Assembly: GCF_003254475.1 (NCBI RefSeq)
Contig: NZ_QFYQ01000001.1
Location: 992,001 to 1,056,000 of the forward strand
DNA length: 64,000 bases
Origin: Phenylobacterium soli
GTDB taxonomy: Bacteria; Pseudomonadota; Alphaproteobacteria; Caulobacterales; Caulobacteraceae
Reading direction: 5' to 3'
The notes beneath the pieces are model-generated. The model was not told the origin of the DNA, ran no database searches, and saw only the letters and a list, made by a program, of their open reading frames with translations. Below are positions 53,801 through 63,153 of the stretch, piece by piece (position 1 is the first letter of the stretch; every line of letters begins with the position of its first letter). Both the position numbers and the translations under genes were made by a program.

Positions 53801-54760
53801 TCAGAGCCTCATGTCGATCATCTTGCGCATGACCAGGTTGCCGACGCCCAGCCAGACGAGCAGGCCCATCAGGCCGTAGCGCACCAGCGGCTCGTGGCTC
53901 ACGTCGCCGTAGAAGTGCGGGTTGGTCAGGTTGATCAGGCCGAAGGCGACGAACGGCGCCGAGGTCAGGATCATGGCCGAGGCGCGGCCCTCGGCCGAGG
54001 CCGCCTTGATCTTCAGGCGCATCTTGTGGCGATCGCGCACCGTGGCGGCGTTGAGTTTCAGAAGGCCGGTCAGGTTGCCGCCGGCCCGCTCCTGCAGGCG
54101 CACGGTGGCGGCGAACAGGTCGACGTCCGGATGCTGGCATCGCTCGGACATGCGGGCGATGGCCTGCTCGAGCGTCGCGCCGTAGGCGATCTCGTCGGCG
54201 GCCATGCCGAACTCCGAACCGACCGGGTCGCTCATCTCGCGGCCGACCAGGGCGATGGCGGTGGGCACCGGGTGACCGGCCTCCAGGCTGCGGACGATGA
54301 TCTCGAGCGCCTGCGGCAGCTGGAAGCCCAGGGCCTTGGCCCGGCGGCCGGCCATGAACTTCAGGTAGAAGATCGGAATCGCGACCCCGCCCAGCACGGC
54401 GCCGACCGGGATCGCCAGCGGATTGTGGGTCAGGACGAAGCCGCCCGCCCCGGCGATGCCGGCGGCGGCGATCGCATAGGTCAGCCACTTCTTCTGGTCG
54501 TAGGGCAGGCCCGAGGCGACGATCAGGTCGGACAGCCACTGCAGGCGCCCGGCGCGCTCGCCACTGGCGTTGAGGCCGCGCTGCTTGCGCAGCTCGAGGA
54601 TCACCGCCGACAGGCCGTCGACCTTCTCGGCGACCTTGAGGCGCTGGGTGAGCTTGCGGCGCTCGGTGGCGGTGGTCAGCAGGCCGATGGCCGCCTGGGC
54701 GCCGGTGAAAACCGCCGCCCCTACGAGGACCATGAACAGCGTCTTCCAGTCGGCTTCCAT
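53801..54760 (-). CDS. tadB: Tad pilus inner-membrane platform protein TadB/CpaG
   Basis: A 319-residue F-family membrane protein with an N-terminal membrane segment, a pair of central segments (about 90-130), a GspF domain (QALEIIVRSLEAGHPVPTAI; RLQERAGGNLTGLL) and C-terminal segments. It pairs with TadC. The gene sits between cpaF (gap three bases) and tadC, the standard Tad order. Confidence 0.93.
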   Translation of the reverse strand: MEADWKTLFMVLVGAAVFTGAQAAIGLLTTATERRKLTQRLKVAEKVDGLSAVILELRKQRGLNASGERAGRLQWLSDLIVASGLPYDQKKWLTYAIAAAGIAGAGGFVLTHNPLAIPVGAVLGGVAIPIFYLKFMAGRRAKALGFQLPQALEIIVRSLEAGHPVPTAIALVGREMSDPVGSEFGMAADEIAYGATLEQAIARMSERCQHPDVDLFAATVRLQERAGGNLTGLLKLNAATVRDRHKMRLKIKAASAEGRASAMILTSAPFVAFGLINLTNPHFYGDVSHEPLVRYGLMGLLVWLGVGNLVMRKMIDMRL

Positions 54761-54763
54761 GGC

Positions 54764-56200
54764 TTAGCCCACCGGCAGCGGCTTGGAGGGATCGAAGTTG
54801 GTGACGTCGAAGGCGATGCCCCGTCGGAGCATCTCGTCGAGGCACTTGGGTCGCAGGCCGGAGGCGCGGAACTCGCCGTGCACCGTGCCGTCGGGATCGG
54901 TGTGGGTGCGGTTGAAGGTGAAGATGTCCTGCATCTGCACCACCTGGCCCTCCATGCCGACGATCTCGGTGACGTGGGTCACCTTCCGCTTGCCGTCCGA
55001 CAGGCGGTTGACCTGCACCACCATGCCGACCGCCGAGGCGATCTGGCTGCGCATGGCGTCGGGGCTGAGGTTCATGCCGCCCATGGCGATCATCTGCTCG
55101 AGGCGGCCGATGGCCTCGCGCGGGTTGTTGGCGTGGATGGTGGCCATGGAGCCTTCGTGGCCCGTGTTCATGGCCTGCAGCATGTCGAAGGCTTCTTCCG
55201 AACGGACCTCGCCCAGGATCACGCGGTCGGGACGCATCCGCAGGGCGTTCTTGACCAGCTCGCGCTGGCGGATCTCGCCCTTGCCTTCGATGTTCGGCGG
55301 CCGGGTCTCCATGCGCACCACGTGCGGCTGCTGGAGCTGCAGCTCGGCGGCGTCCTCGATGGTGATCAGGCGCTCGCCGGGACTGATGGCGGCCGAGAGG
55401 GCGTTGAGCAGGGTGGTCTTGCCCGAGCCGGTGCCGCCGGAGATGACGGTCGAGACGCGCGCCTTCACCGCCCCGTGCAGGAAGTCGGCCACGCACATCG
55501 GCATGGCCTGGAATTCCACCAGGCGCTCCAGGCTCAGCGGGCTCTTGGAGAACTTACGGATCGAGACCGAGCCGCCGTCGATGGCGATCGGCGGGATGGC
55601 GGCGTTGACGCGGCTGCCGTCGGGCAGGCGGGCGTCGACCATCGGCTGGCTCTCGTCGATCCGGCGGCCGACGCCGGAGACGATGCGGTTGATGATCCGC
55701 AGCAGGTGGTCGTTGTCGCGGAAGTGGACCGGCGTGAGCTCCAGCTCGCCGCGCCGCTCCACATAGACCTGGTAGGGGCCGTTGATCAGGATGTCGCTGA
55801 CGGACTCGTCCTTGAGCAGCGGCTCGATCGGGCCCAGGCCGACCATCTCGTCGTAGATCGAGGCGCCCAGCTCGTCGAGCTCGGCGGTGTTCAGCGCCAG
55901 GCGCTCGGCGCGAGCGAAGTCGGCCACGAGGTTCATCACCTGGCGGCGCAGCTCGCTCTCGTCGAGCTTCTCCAGCTTGGACAGGTCGAGCTCGTCGATC
56001 AGGCGCGCATGCAGCTTCATGCGCATGTCGATCTGCTGGGCCTGCGGCGACTTCGGCGCGGGCGGCGCCGGCCGGGCGGGGCGCGGCTCGGCCTTGGCGG
56101 CGGCGACGGGCGCGGCGGGCGCGGGCTTGGGCGGCTCGGGGGCGGGGGCCGGCTGCGGGGCCGGCGTCTCGACCTTGCGGCTCAGGCTGAAGCGACCCAT
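54764..56200 (-). CDS. cpaF: Tad pilus assembly ATPase CpaF/TadA
   Basis: A 478-residue secretion ATPase of the VirB11/GspE superfamily. An Ala/Pro-rich N-terminal region (about 10-60) leads to the helical domain and the RecA-like core with Walker A GGTGSGKTTL, the Walker B region VILGEVRSEEAFDML and the His box ATIHANNP. It powers both extension and retraction of Tad pili. The start overlaps the cpaE stop by one base. Confidence 0.95.
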   Translation of the reverse strand: MGRFSLSRKVETPAPQPAPAPEPPKPAPAAPVAAAKAEPRPARPAPPAPKSPQAQQIDMRMKLHARLIDELDLSKLEKLDESELRRQVMNLVADFARAERLALNTAELDELGASIYDEMVGLGPIEPLLKDESVSDILINGPYQVYVERRGELELTPVHFRDNDHLLRIINRIVSGVGRRIDESQPMVDARLPDGSRVNAAIPPIAIDGGSVSIRKFSKSPLSLERLVEFQAMPMCVADFLHGAVKARVSTVISGGTGSGKTTLLNALSAAISPGERLITIEDAAELQLQQPHVVRMETRPPNIEGKGEIRQRELVKNALRMRPDRVILGEVRSEEAFDMLQAMNTGHEGSMATIHANNPREAIGRLEQMIAMGGMNLSPDAMRSQIASAVGMVVQVNRLSDGKRKVTHVTEIVGMEGQVVQMQDIFTFNRTHTDPDGTVHGEFRASGLRPKCLDEMLRRGIAFDVTNFDPSKPLPVG

Positions 56201-57414
56201 CAGGCGGCGCCTTTCATGGTGACCGGACCGTCGCGCCGGGCCGGCTCGGAGGCGAGCTTCTCGACCAGGGTCTGGACGTCCTTGACGATCTTCGACTTGG
56301 GCCGGTGCTGGGCGATCGGACCGCCCAGGTTGGCCGAGGCCGCGGCCGCCTCCCAGTCGGACGAGATGCCGGCCAGGGCCTTGCGCTGCAGGGCGCGCTC
56401 GGCCTCGGCCATGGACGGCGCGGGACCGAACATGCGGCTGGCCAGGCGGTTCAGCACGATGCGCGGCTTCAGGCCCGTGCCGAGCCCGTCCTCGATCTCG
56501 TCGGAGAGGGCGCGGGCGGCGAGCAGGGCGGGCACGGTGAGCTCGGAGATCACCACCACCTCGTCGGAGCCGGCGAGCGCGTCGAGGGTCCAGGCGCGGC
56601 GGTGGCGCGGCATGTCCAGCACCACCCAGTCGTAGGTCTCGCAGGCGATCTCCAGCACGCGCAGGACGGCCTCGCGCGAGGCGAGGTCGAAGGCGCCCGG
56701 ATCACGCGGATGGGCCAGGAGGTCGAAGCGCTCGGAGATCGGCGTCACGAACGCCTGCAGCACGGACTGGTCGATGCGCTCGGCGCTGGCCGCGAACTCG
56801 GCCAGGCGCATGGTCGGCGTCGCGCCGAGATAGGCGGCGGCCGCGCCGTCGGCGAAGTTCAGGTCGATCAGGCAGACCCGTTCCTTGCCCGGGCGCTCGG
56901 AGAGCGCGGTGGCGATCTCGACGGCGATGGTGGTGGCGCCCGCGCCGCCCACCGCGCCCGTCACCGCCCAGACGCGCGAGGCGCTGGCCGGGCCGGCGGG
57001 CGCGGCCGCTGCGGCGGCGAGGTTGGTCATCAGGCCGGTGATCGCCGCAGCCAGCTGGTCGGGCGAGAACGGCGCCTCGAGGATATCGGCGTGTTCCAGG
57101 CGCAGGAGGTTGCGCACCAGACCGGCGGGCAGGCTCTCGCCCACCATCAGGACAGGCGGCGGCGCCTTGGCGCCGGCCAGGGTCTTGACCGCGCCCGCGA
57201 GGGCGGCGGCCTCCCAGGCGTCGGCGTCGATCAGCACCAGGTCGCAGGCGGCCAGGCTCAGGCCCTCCAGGGCCTCGACGCCGGCGGAGGTGACTTCGGC
57301 CCCGGCCAGGGGCTCCGCGGCCAGCTCGGCGAGCGAGGCTCCCAGCGCCAGCACACGGCGCCCGGCGAGCCCGCCCGCGGGGCTCTGTCGGCCCTTGGAT
57401 CCGAGCAGCGCCAT
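56200..57414 (-). CDS. cpaE: Tad pilus localisation ATPase-like protein CpaE/TadZ
   Basis: A 404-residue protein with an N-terminal receiver-like domain (about 18-130) and a MinD/ParA-like C-terminal domain (about 145-390). The Walker A motif reads GAVGGAGATT, lacking the usual lysines, as in other CpaE proteins; nucleotide hydrolysis is therefore doubtful. CpaE marks the pole where the pilus machine assembles in Caulobacter. It overlaps both neighbours by one base (TGATG-type), so cpaC, cpaE and cpaF are tightly coupled. In the standard order cpaD would lie before this gene; it is absent. Confidence 0.92.
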   Translation of the reverse strand: MALLGSKGRQSPAGGLAGRRVLALGASLAELAAEPLAGAEVTSAGVEALEGLSLAACDLVLIDADAWEAAALAGAVKTLAGAKAPPPVLMVGESLPAGLVRNLLRLEHADILEAPFSPDQLAAAITGLMTNLAAAAAAPAGPASASRVWAVTGAVGGAGATTIAVEIATALSERPGKERVCLIDLNFADGAAAAYLGATPTMRLAEFAASAERIDQSVLQAFVTPISERFDLLAHPRDPGAFDLASREAVLRVLEIACETYDWVVLDMPRHRRAWTLDALAGSDEVVVISELTVPALLAARALSDEIEDGLGTGLKPRIVLNRLASRMFGPAPSMAEAERALQRKALAGISSDWEAAAASANLGGPIAQHRPKSKIVKDVQTLVEKLASEPARRDGPVTMKGAA

Positions 57415-58856
57415 CAGCGGGTTCCCTTCGTGGGCGCCAGGGGAGCCGAGACCGGCGCGGGGACGGCGGCGGCGAGCGGCGCAGGCGCCGGGGCCGGCAC
57501 GGGAGCCGGAGCGGGCGCGGGCGGCGCCTTGCCGAGGTTGTCGCCGCGCAGGAGCATGTCGCGGACCGTGGGCTCGGTCGCGTTGACCGAGGCCGTCCGG
57601 GCCGCCGCGAAGTCGGCCGGCGTGGCCATCCGCGGGGTCACGATGATGACCAGCTCGGTCTCGTTGTTCTGCCAGCGGGTCGAGCGGAACAGGGCTCCGA
57701 GGACCGGGATGTCGCCGATGCCCGGCACCTGGCTGATGTTGTTCTGGTAGTTGCGCTGGAAGAGGCCGCCGATGGCCAGGGCGGCGCCGTCGCGCAGCTC
57801 GACGGTGGTCGAGGTGCGGCGGGTGATCAGGCCCGGCACGGTGTAGCCGTTGATACGCAGGGAGTTGGTCGGGTCGAGCTGGCTGACCTCCGGCGCGACC
57901 TCCAGGCGGATCAGGCCGTTGTCCTGGACCACCGGGCGGAAGTCGAGCTTCACGCCGTATTCGCGGAACTCGATGGTGATGGTGGTCGAGCTGCCGTTGG
58001 CGCTCTGCGGCACGGGGAAGGGATACTCGCCGCCGGCCAGGAACGAGGCCTTCTCGCCGGAGATGGCGACGAGGTTCGGCCGCGCCAGGGTGTGCACCAG
58101 GCCCTTGTTCTCGAGCGCCTCGAGGGCGACGTCGATGGTGGTCTTGCCGACCCCGCCGAACAGGCCGAGCACGCCGTTCGGACCGTCGGAGCCGACGAGG
58201 CCGCGGGTGGTCAGGAACTGGAACGAGTTGTTGTGGATGTCGGCGGTGACGCCCATGTCGTGCAGCACCGAGCGCGAGGCTTCCAGCACCCGGACCTCGA
58301 GGATCACCTCCTGCGAGGCGCGCGCCGTCAGGTTGTTGATCACGAAGCCCTTGGCGGCCTGTTCGGCGATGGCGCCCGCGCGGGTGGCGACGCCGGTCGA
58401 GGAGACCTGGCCGGTGAGCAGCAGGCCCTGGCCGGCGTTGCGGACCTGGATCCGCTCGCCCGGGAAGGCCATGCCGAGGGCGTCCTGCAGCCCGCTTGCG
58501 TCATAGGCGACGTCGACGTCGATCACCTGGTCGACCCGGCCGCCGGGGCCGTAGACCAGGAGGTTCGTCGAGCCGATCTCCTTGCCGCGCACATAGAAGG
58601 TGCGGTCGGAGGTGGGCACCACCTGGGCGATGTCGCTCTGGGCGACGACGATCCTCGACGCCGGCTCGGCGAGGCGGAAGGCCAGGGTCTTGTCCTTGGC
58701 CACCGTGATCCGGCGGCTGACCGCTGGCTCGGCCGACATCGGGGTGGCGGCTTGCGCCGGGGCGACGTGCAGGCTCGAGAGGGCGAGCGCGCCGGCCAAG
58801 GCTCCGATCAGGGGGGAGCCGATCAGGGAACGCTTCATAAGCTTCGAACTCCGCAT
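57414..58856 (-). CDS. cpaC: Tad pilus outer-membrane secretin CpaC/RcpA
   Basis: A 480-residue secretin. Signal peptide, then the short pilus-type N domain (about 45-115, with RRITVAKDKTLAFRL and VVAQSDIAQVVPTSDRTFYV), a BON-like segment, and the secretin domain (about 205-415) with VPGIGDIPVLGALFRS and the closing ELVIIVTPRM. The last 60 residues are Ala/Pro-rich. It forms the outer-membrane pore for the pilus. An ATG at 58838 is an alternative start. Confidence 0.94.
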   Translation of the reverse strand: MRSSKLMKRSLIGSPLIGALAGALALSSLHVAPAQAATPMSAEPAVSRRITVAKDKTLAFRLAEPASRIVVAQSDIAQVVPTSDRTFYVRGKEIGSTNLLVYGPGGRVDQVIDVDVAYDASGLQDALGMAFPGERIQVRNAGQGLLLTGQVSSTGVATRAGAIAEQAAKGFVINNLTARASQEVILEVRVLEASRSVLHDMGVTADIHNNSFQFLTTRGLVGSDGPNGVLGLFGGVGKTTIDVALEALENKGLVHTLARPNLVAISGEKASFLAGGEYPFPVPQSANGSSTTITIEFREYGVKLDFRPVVQDNGLIRLEVAPEVSQLDPTNSLRINGYTVPGLITRRTSTTVELRDGAALAIGGLFQRNYQNNISQVPGIGDIPVLGALFRSTRWQNNETELVIIVTPRMATPADFAAARTASVNATEPTVRDMLLRGDNLGKAPPAPAPAPVPAPAPAPLAAAVPAPVSAPLAPTKGTR

Positions 58857-58861
58857 CGGGG

Positions 58862-59797
58862 TCAGGCCGCGGGCTTTTCGTTAGCCGGCGCGGACGGGGC
58901 GGCAGGGGCGGGGGCGGCCGGCGCAGGCGCCGGAGCCGCGGCGCGGCCCTTGCCGGAATATTCGACGACGGTGATCAGGCCTGGGCCGCGATAGACCCCG
59001 CCGCCACGGCTCACCACGCGGCGAACGCCGCCGGACGCGGGCAGGCCGCCGGCGTTGGACAGGAAGGCCGGCGTCGCCATCATCCGGGTCTGCTGCACGT
59101 CGGCCTCGCCGGTGCGGCGCAGGGCGATGGACAGCGTGCCGAGGGTGGCGGCGATGGACAGCTTCTGGGCGTCCTCCACCGACACCTCGAGGGTGACGTT
59201 CTTCGGCTCGGCGGCCTTGCTCGAGGCGAGGTCGGCGTTGAGGTCGACGCCGAGGACGCGGATGTTCTGGATCACCACGTCGGAGACGTAGGTGCGGTTC
59301 TGGGCGGTCGGCGTCAGGTCGCGCATCAGCACGACGTCGACGTGGTCGCCCGGCAGGGCATGGCCGCCGGCGCCGGTGACGTCCGTCACCTTGATCGTAT
59401 AGGCGCGCATGCCCTCGGCGACCTCGGCGGCGACCGAGGGACGGGCGCCCGGACCGGAGAGCTTGGCGGGCAGCAGGGCCTCGCGCACGGCGATCGGCTG
59501 CAGCGCCACCGGCGCGCCGCCATGATCCTGCGACAGGACCTGCTGGATGGTCGAGAAGGCGCCGACGGGCGCGACCTCGGCCGGCGCCTTGACGATCGTC
59601 AGCATGCTGGCGTCGAGCTTGTCGCCGTACTTGATGTCCTTGGAGGCGACCACGATCGCCACCCCGGCCGAGGCCGGCGAGGCGGCGACGCCGGCCTTGG
59701 CGGCGGCCACGTTCGGCAGCACGGTCTTGGCGACGACCAGGGCGCCGAGGCCCAGCACGGCCGAGGCGCCGAGACTGACGATGGTGATCATGCGCAT
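58862..59797 (-). CDS. cpaB: Tad pilus assembly protein CpaB/RcpC
   Basis: A 311-residue protein with an N-terminal signal or anchor, an SAF domain (about 45-110; IVVASKDIKYGDKLD), an RcpC domain (about 125-240; HALPGDHVDVVL) and an Ala/Pro-rich tail. It works in the periplasm with the secretin. It is the first gene of the minus-strand Tad operon; the 197-base gap to the divergent aldo/keto reductase must hold the promoter, but I cannot name a site there. Confidence 0.92.
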   Translation of the reverse strand: MRMITIVSLGASAVLGLGALVVAKTVLPNVAAAKAGVAASPASAGVAIVVASKDIKYGDKLDASMLTIVKAPAEVAPVGAFSTIQQVLSQDHGGAPVALQPIAVREALLPAKLSGPGARPSVAAEVAEGMRAYTIKVTDVTGAGGHALPGDHVDVVLMRDLTPTAQNRTYVSDVVIQNIRVLGVDLNADLASSKAAEPKNVTLEVSVEDAQKLSIAATLGTLSIALRRTGEADVQQTRMMATPAFLSNAGGLPASGGVRRVVSRGGGVYRGPGLITVVEYSGKGRAAAPAPAPAAPAPAAPSAPANEKPAA

Positions 59798-59994
59798 ATG
59801 GCAAAGCCCGCGGAAACTTTGAGGTGCTTCATAGGGTTACCGGCCGCCGCCTTGCGATATCGCCAACAAACGCGGTGAACAGCCGGCAACCATTCTGAAG
59901 GGCGCGGGGTCTGGCGCGCCGCTCGCGCTGGCGCGGGAGCGGACGATCGGACTAGGGTCGCGTCAGCCAATCAACAAAGGTGAGGGGACGGATC

Positions 59995-60930
59995 ATGGAG
60001 CTGCGGCGTCTCGGGGCCTCGGGCCTGAAGGTCAGCGCGGTCGGCCTGGGCTGCAACAACTTCGGCATGCGCATCGACGCGCAGCAGACCCAGGCGGTGG
60101 TCGACGCGGCCATCGAGGCGGGGATCACCCTGTTCGACACCGCCGACATCTACGGCGGCACGAAGTCGGAGGAGTTCCTCGGCAGGGCGCTCGGCAAGCG
60201 CCGCCACCAGGTGGTGCTGGCCACCAAGTTCGGCATGCGCATCGGCGACGACGACGCCAAGAAGGGCGGCTCGCGGCGCTGGATCATGACCGCGGTGGAG
60301 GACAGCCTGCGCCGGCTCGGCACCGACTACATCGATCTTTACCAATTCCACCAGCCGGACGCCGAAACGCCGGTCGAGGAAACCCTGCGCGCGCTCGACG
60401 ACCTCGTGAGCCAGGGCAAGGTCCGCTACCTCGGCAATTCCAATTTCGCCGGCTGGCAGATCGCCGACGCGGACTGGCAGGCGAGGACGGCGCATCGGAC
60501 GCCGTTCGTCTCGGCCCAGAACCAGTACTCCCTGCTCGACCGCAAGGTGGAGCACGAGGTGCTGCCGGCCTGCGAGCGATTCGGCCTCGGCTTCCTGCCG
60601 TTCTTCCCGCTGGGCTCGGGGCTGCTGTCGGGCAAGTACCGGCGCGGGGAGGCGCCGCCGGAGGGCAGCCGTCTGGCGGCCTGGGGCGCGCGCGGCGCGG
60701 CGGCCCTCAACGACAAGAACTTCGACAAGGTCGAGACGCTCACCGACTGGGCCGAGGCGCGCGGCCACACGATCCTCGAACTGGCCTTCGCCTGGCTGCT
60801 CGGCCACCCGGTGGTCTCCTCGGTGATCGCCGGCGCCACGAGCCCGGAACAGATCCGCGCCAACGCCGCGACCGCCGCCTGGAAGCTGACGCCAGGGGAG
60901 GTCGAGGAGGTGGGCAAGCTGGTGGCGTGA
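59995..60930 (+). CDS. Aldo/keto reductase
   Basis: A 311-residue NADPH-dependent oxidoreductase with the TIM-barrel family tetrad: Asp and Tyr in FDTADIYGGTKSEEFLG, Lys in VLATKFGMR and His in LYQFHQPD. The C-terminal ATSPEQIRANAA belongs to the cofactor site. Substrate unknown. ATG 59995 follows GAGGGGA; the frame is open a little further upstream. A CoA-transferase gene follows after 44 bases on the same strand. Confidence 0.93.
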   Translation: MELRRLGASGLKVSAVGLGCNNFGMRIDAQQTQAVVDAAIEAGITLFDTADIYGGTKSEEFLGRALGKRRHQVVLATKFGMRIGDDDAKKGGSRRWIMTAVEDSLRRLGTDYIDLYQFHQPDAETPVEETLRALDDLVSQGKVRYLGNSNFAGWQIADADWQARTAHRTPFVSAQNQYSLLDRKVEHEVLPACERFGLGFLPFFPLGSGLLSGKYRRGEAPPEGSRLAAWGARGAAALNDKNFDKVETLTDWAEARGHTILELAFAWLLGHPVVSSVIAGATSPEQIRANAATAAWKLTPGEVEEVGKLVA

Positions 60931-60974
60931 CCCACCTCGCCTGACCTTGGGACAGGCCGCTTAAGGACCGCCGC

Positions 60975-62198
60975 ATGTACGATCTGCTCAAAGGCCTTCG
61001 CGTGGTCGAAGGCTCGGCCTTCGTGGCCGCGCCCACCTGCGGTCTCTACCTCGCCCAGATGGGCGCCGAGGTGATCCGTTTCGACAACATCGGCGGCGGG
61101 CCCGACTTCCGCCGCTGGCCGCTCGCCGACAACGGCAAGAGCCTCTACTGGGAGGGGCTGAACAAGGGCAAGAAGTCGATCGCCCTCGACCTCACCCGGC
61201 CCGAGGGGCGCGAGATCGCCCAGGCCCTGGCCACCGCGCCGGGCGAGGGCCCGGGGCAGGACGGCGGGCTGTTCGTCACCAACTTCCCGGTCGACGGCTT
61301 CCTGTCCTACGACCTGCTGGCCAAGCGCCGGCCCGACCTCATCTGCGTGCGCGTCATGGGCTGGGCCGACGGTTCCCAGGGCATGGACTACACGATCAAC
61401 GCCGCCCTCGGCCTGCCGCAGATGACCGGGCCCGCCGACGATCCGCGGCCGGTCAACCATGTGCTGGCCGCTTGGGACCTCCTCACCGGCGCCTACTGCG
61501 CCTTCACCCTGGCCGCGGCCCTGATCGCGCGTCACCGGGACGGCAAGGGCCGCGAGATCCGCGCCCCGCTGTCCGACATCGCTGCGGCGACCATGGCCAA
61601 CCTCGGCTTCGTCGCCGAGACCATGCAGACCGGTCATCAGCGCCCGCGGATGGGCAACGACATCTTCGGCGCCTTCGGCCGCGACTTCGTCACCAAGGAC
61701 GGCCAGAAGCTGATGCTGCTGGCGATCACGCCCAAGCAGTGGTCGAAGGCCCTGGAGGCGCTCGGCATCTCCGGGGAGATCGCCGCCCTGGAGGGCGAGC
61801 TCGGCGTCTCCTTCGCGGTGGACGAGGGGCTGCGCTTCACCCATCGCGCGCGGATCTATCCGCTGTTCGAGAAGGCCTTCGCCGCCAGGACCGCGGCGGA
61901 GTTGACGCCGGCCTTCGACGCCGGCGGCGTCACCTGGGGCGCCTACCAGTCGCTGGAGGCCGCCCTCGAGGACCGCCGGCTTTACAAGGACAATCCGCTG
62001 TTCGAGGCGGTGCGCCAGCCGAGCGGCCTGACCTATCCGATCCCCGGCGCGATGGGCACCATCCCGCAGGAGACCCGCAAGCCGGTGGCTCCCGCGCCCT
62101 CGCTCGGCCAACATACCGATGAGGTCCTGGCCGAGGTGCTGAAGCTGTCGTCCGCCGAGATCGCGCGGCTGCACGACACCGGGATCGTCGCCGGCTAG
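60975..62198 (+). CDS. CaiB/BaiF-family (class III) CoA transferase
   Basis: A 407-residue CoA transferase. The N-terminal LKGLRVVEGSAFVAAPTCGLYLAQMGAEVIRF region and the KKSIALDL motif are typical. The catalytic Asp is probably in VLAAWDLLTGAY near residue 170. Members move CoA between carboxylic acids, often in fatty acid, steroid or aromatic degradation. It probably forms a transcription unit with the reductase upstream. Its CTAG stop is shared with the convergent dioxygenase gene. Confidence 0.93.
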   Translation: MYDLLKGLRVVEGSAFVAAPTCGLYLAQMGAEVIRFDNIGGGPDFRRWPLADNGKSLYWEGLNKGKKSIALDLTRPEGREIAQALATAPGEGPGQDGGLFVTNFPVDGFLSYDLLAKRRPDLICVRVMGWADGSQGMDYTINAALGLPQMTGPADDPRPVNHVLAAWDLLTGAYCAFTLAAALIARHRDGKGREIRAPLSDIAAATMANLGFVAETMQTGHQRPRMGNDIFGAFGRDFVTKDGQKLMLLAITPKQWSKALEALGISGEIAALEGELGVSFAVDEGLRFTHRARIYPLFEKAFAARTAAELTPAFDAGGVTWGAYQSLEAALEDRRLYKDNPLFEAVRQPSGLTYPIPGAMGTIPQETRKPVAPAPSLGQHTDEVLAEVLKLSSAEIARLHDTGIVAG

Positions 62199-63121
62199 GC
62201 GCTGGCGAGGAGCGCCGCGCGGTAGGGCGCCAGATCCCAGTCGGGATAGCGCCGCTGCGCGCGGGCGAGGGTCGTCTCCGTCCAGAACGGGTCCCCCGGG
62301 CGGGGCACGCCCAGGCAGGCCAGCTGGTCGGCCGTGGCGCGGGCGAAGAGCTGCCCCCAGGGCTTCATGTGATGGAAGGGCCAGGCGGTGAAGGCGATGG
62401 AATCGTCGCCGGCCCGCTTGAAGCAGGCGGTCACCGCATAGCGCACGCCGCCCGGCGCGGTCAGGTTCGTGCCGCGGTGATAGAGGTCGATGCTGTAGGG
62501 GAAGATCGATCCGGCCGGCCCGGCCGTGGAGCGGGCGTGGGGCGCGAGGCGGCGATGCAGCTCGGCGACTTCCGGCGGGCCGCCGATGGTGGCCTCGGGC
62601 GGGGCGATGGGCTCGCTCAGCGGCCGGGGCACATAGTGCATGGGCCCGTGGCCCTCGGTCACGTCGCTGAAGTAGCACATCACCGTGCAGGTGTTGCGGG
62701 TGGTGTCCTCCGACGGCGCGACGAGGGTGTGGTTGAGGTAATCGCAGTGGAAGGGCTGATCGTAGTCGGCCGCGCCGGTGTACTTGGCCCAGGCCTGGCA
62801 CTGGTAGAGGTAGACCTCCTCGACGCCCAGGGCCGCGCGGGCGAAGGCGATCAGCGCCGGATGCAGGCCGATCAGGTTCAGGGCGTGGCAGCCGTCGAAC
62901 GGGATGGAGTCCAGGTTCCTGAACTGGGCCGCGTGGAAGGCGCCGCCCTGGCCGTCGGCGGTCTTCACCAGCGGCTGGTCCGCGCCGGCGGCGTCGCCGA
63001 ACACCCGGCCGAAGTCGGCCTGCACGGCGGCCACCTCCTCGGGCGTGAAGAAGGCCTCCACCAGCACGCCGCCGTCGCGGCGCCAGGCGTCGATCTGCTC
63101 GGGCGTGAACCGCGGGCTCAT
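62195..63121 (-). CDS. Phytanoyl-CoA dioxygenase-family protein
   Basis: A 308-residue Fe(II)/2-oxoglutarate-dependent oxygenase. The metal triad is visible: HCD in QPFHCDYLNHT, and the distal His in LYHRGTNLTAPGG, with the following Arg for 2-oxoglutarate at RYAVTACF. Relatives hydroxylate acyl-CoAs or many secondary metabolites; the substrate is not known. It lies 32 bases behind the acyl-CoA carboxylase gene on the same strand, which suggests a shared acyl-CoA pathway. Confidence 0.88.
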   Translation of the reverse strand: MSPRFTPEQIDAWRRDGGVLVEAFFTPEEVAAVQADFGRVFGDAAGADQPLVKTADGQGGAFHAAQFRNLDSIPFDGCHALNLIGLHPALIAFARAALGVEEVYLYQCQAWAKYTGAADYDQPFHCDYLNHTLVAPSEDTTRNTCTVMCYFSDVTEGHGPMHYVPRPLSEPIAPPEATIGGPPEVAELHRRLAPHARSTAGPAGSIFPYSIDLYHRGTNLTAPGGVRYAVTACFKRAGDDSIAFTAWPFHHMKPWGQLFARATADQLACLGVPRPGDPFWTETTLARAQRRYPDWDLAPYRAALLASA

Positions 63122-63153
63122 GAGCCGACGCTAAACCCGGCAGCCCGCGAGGG

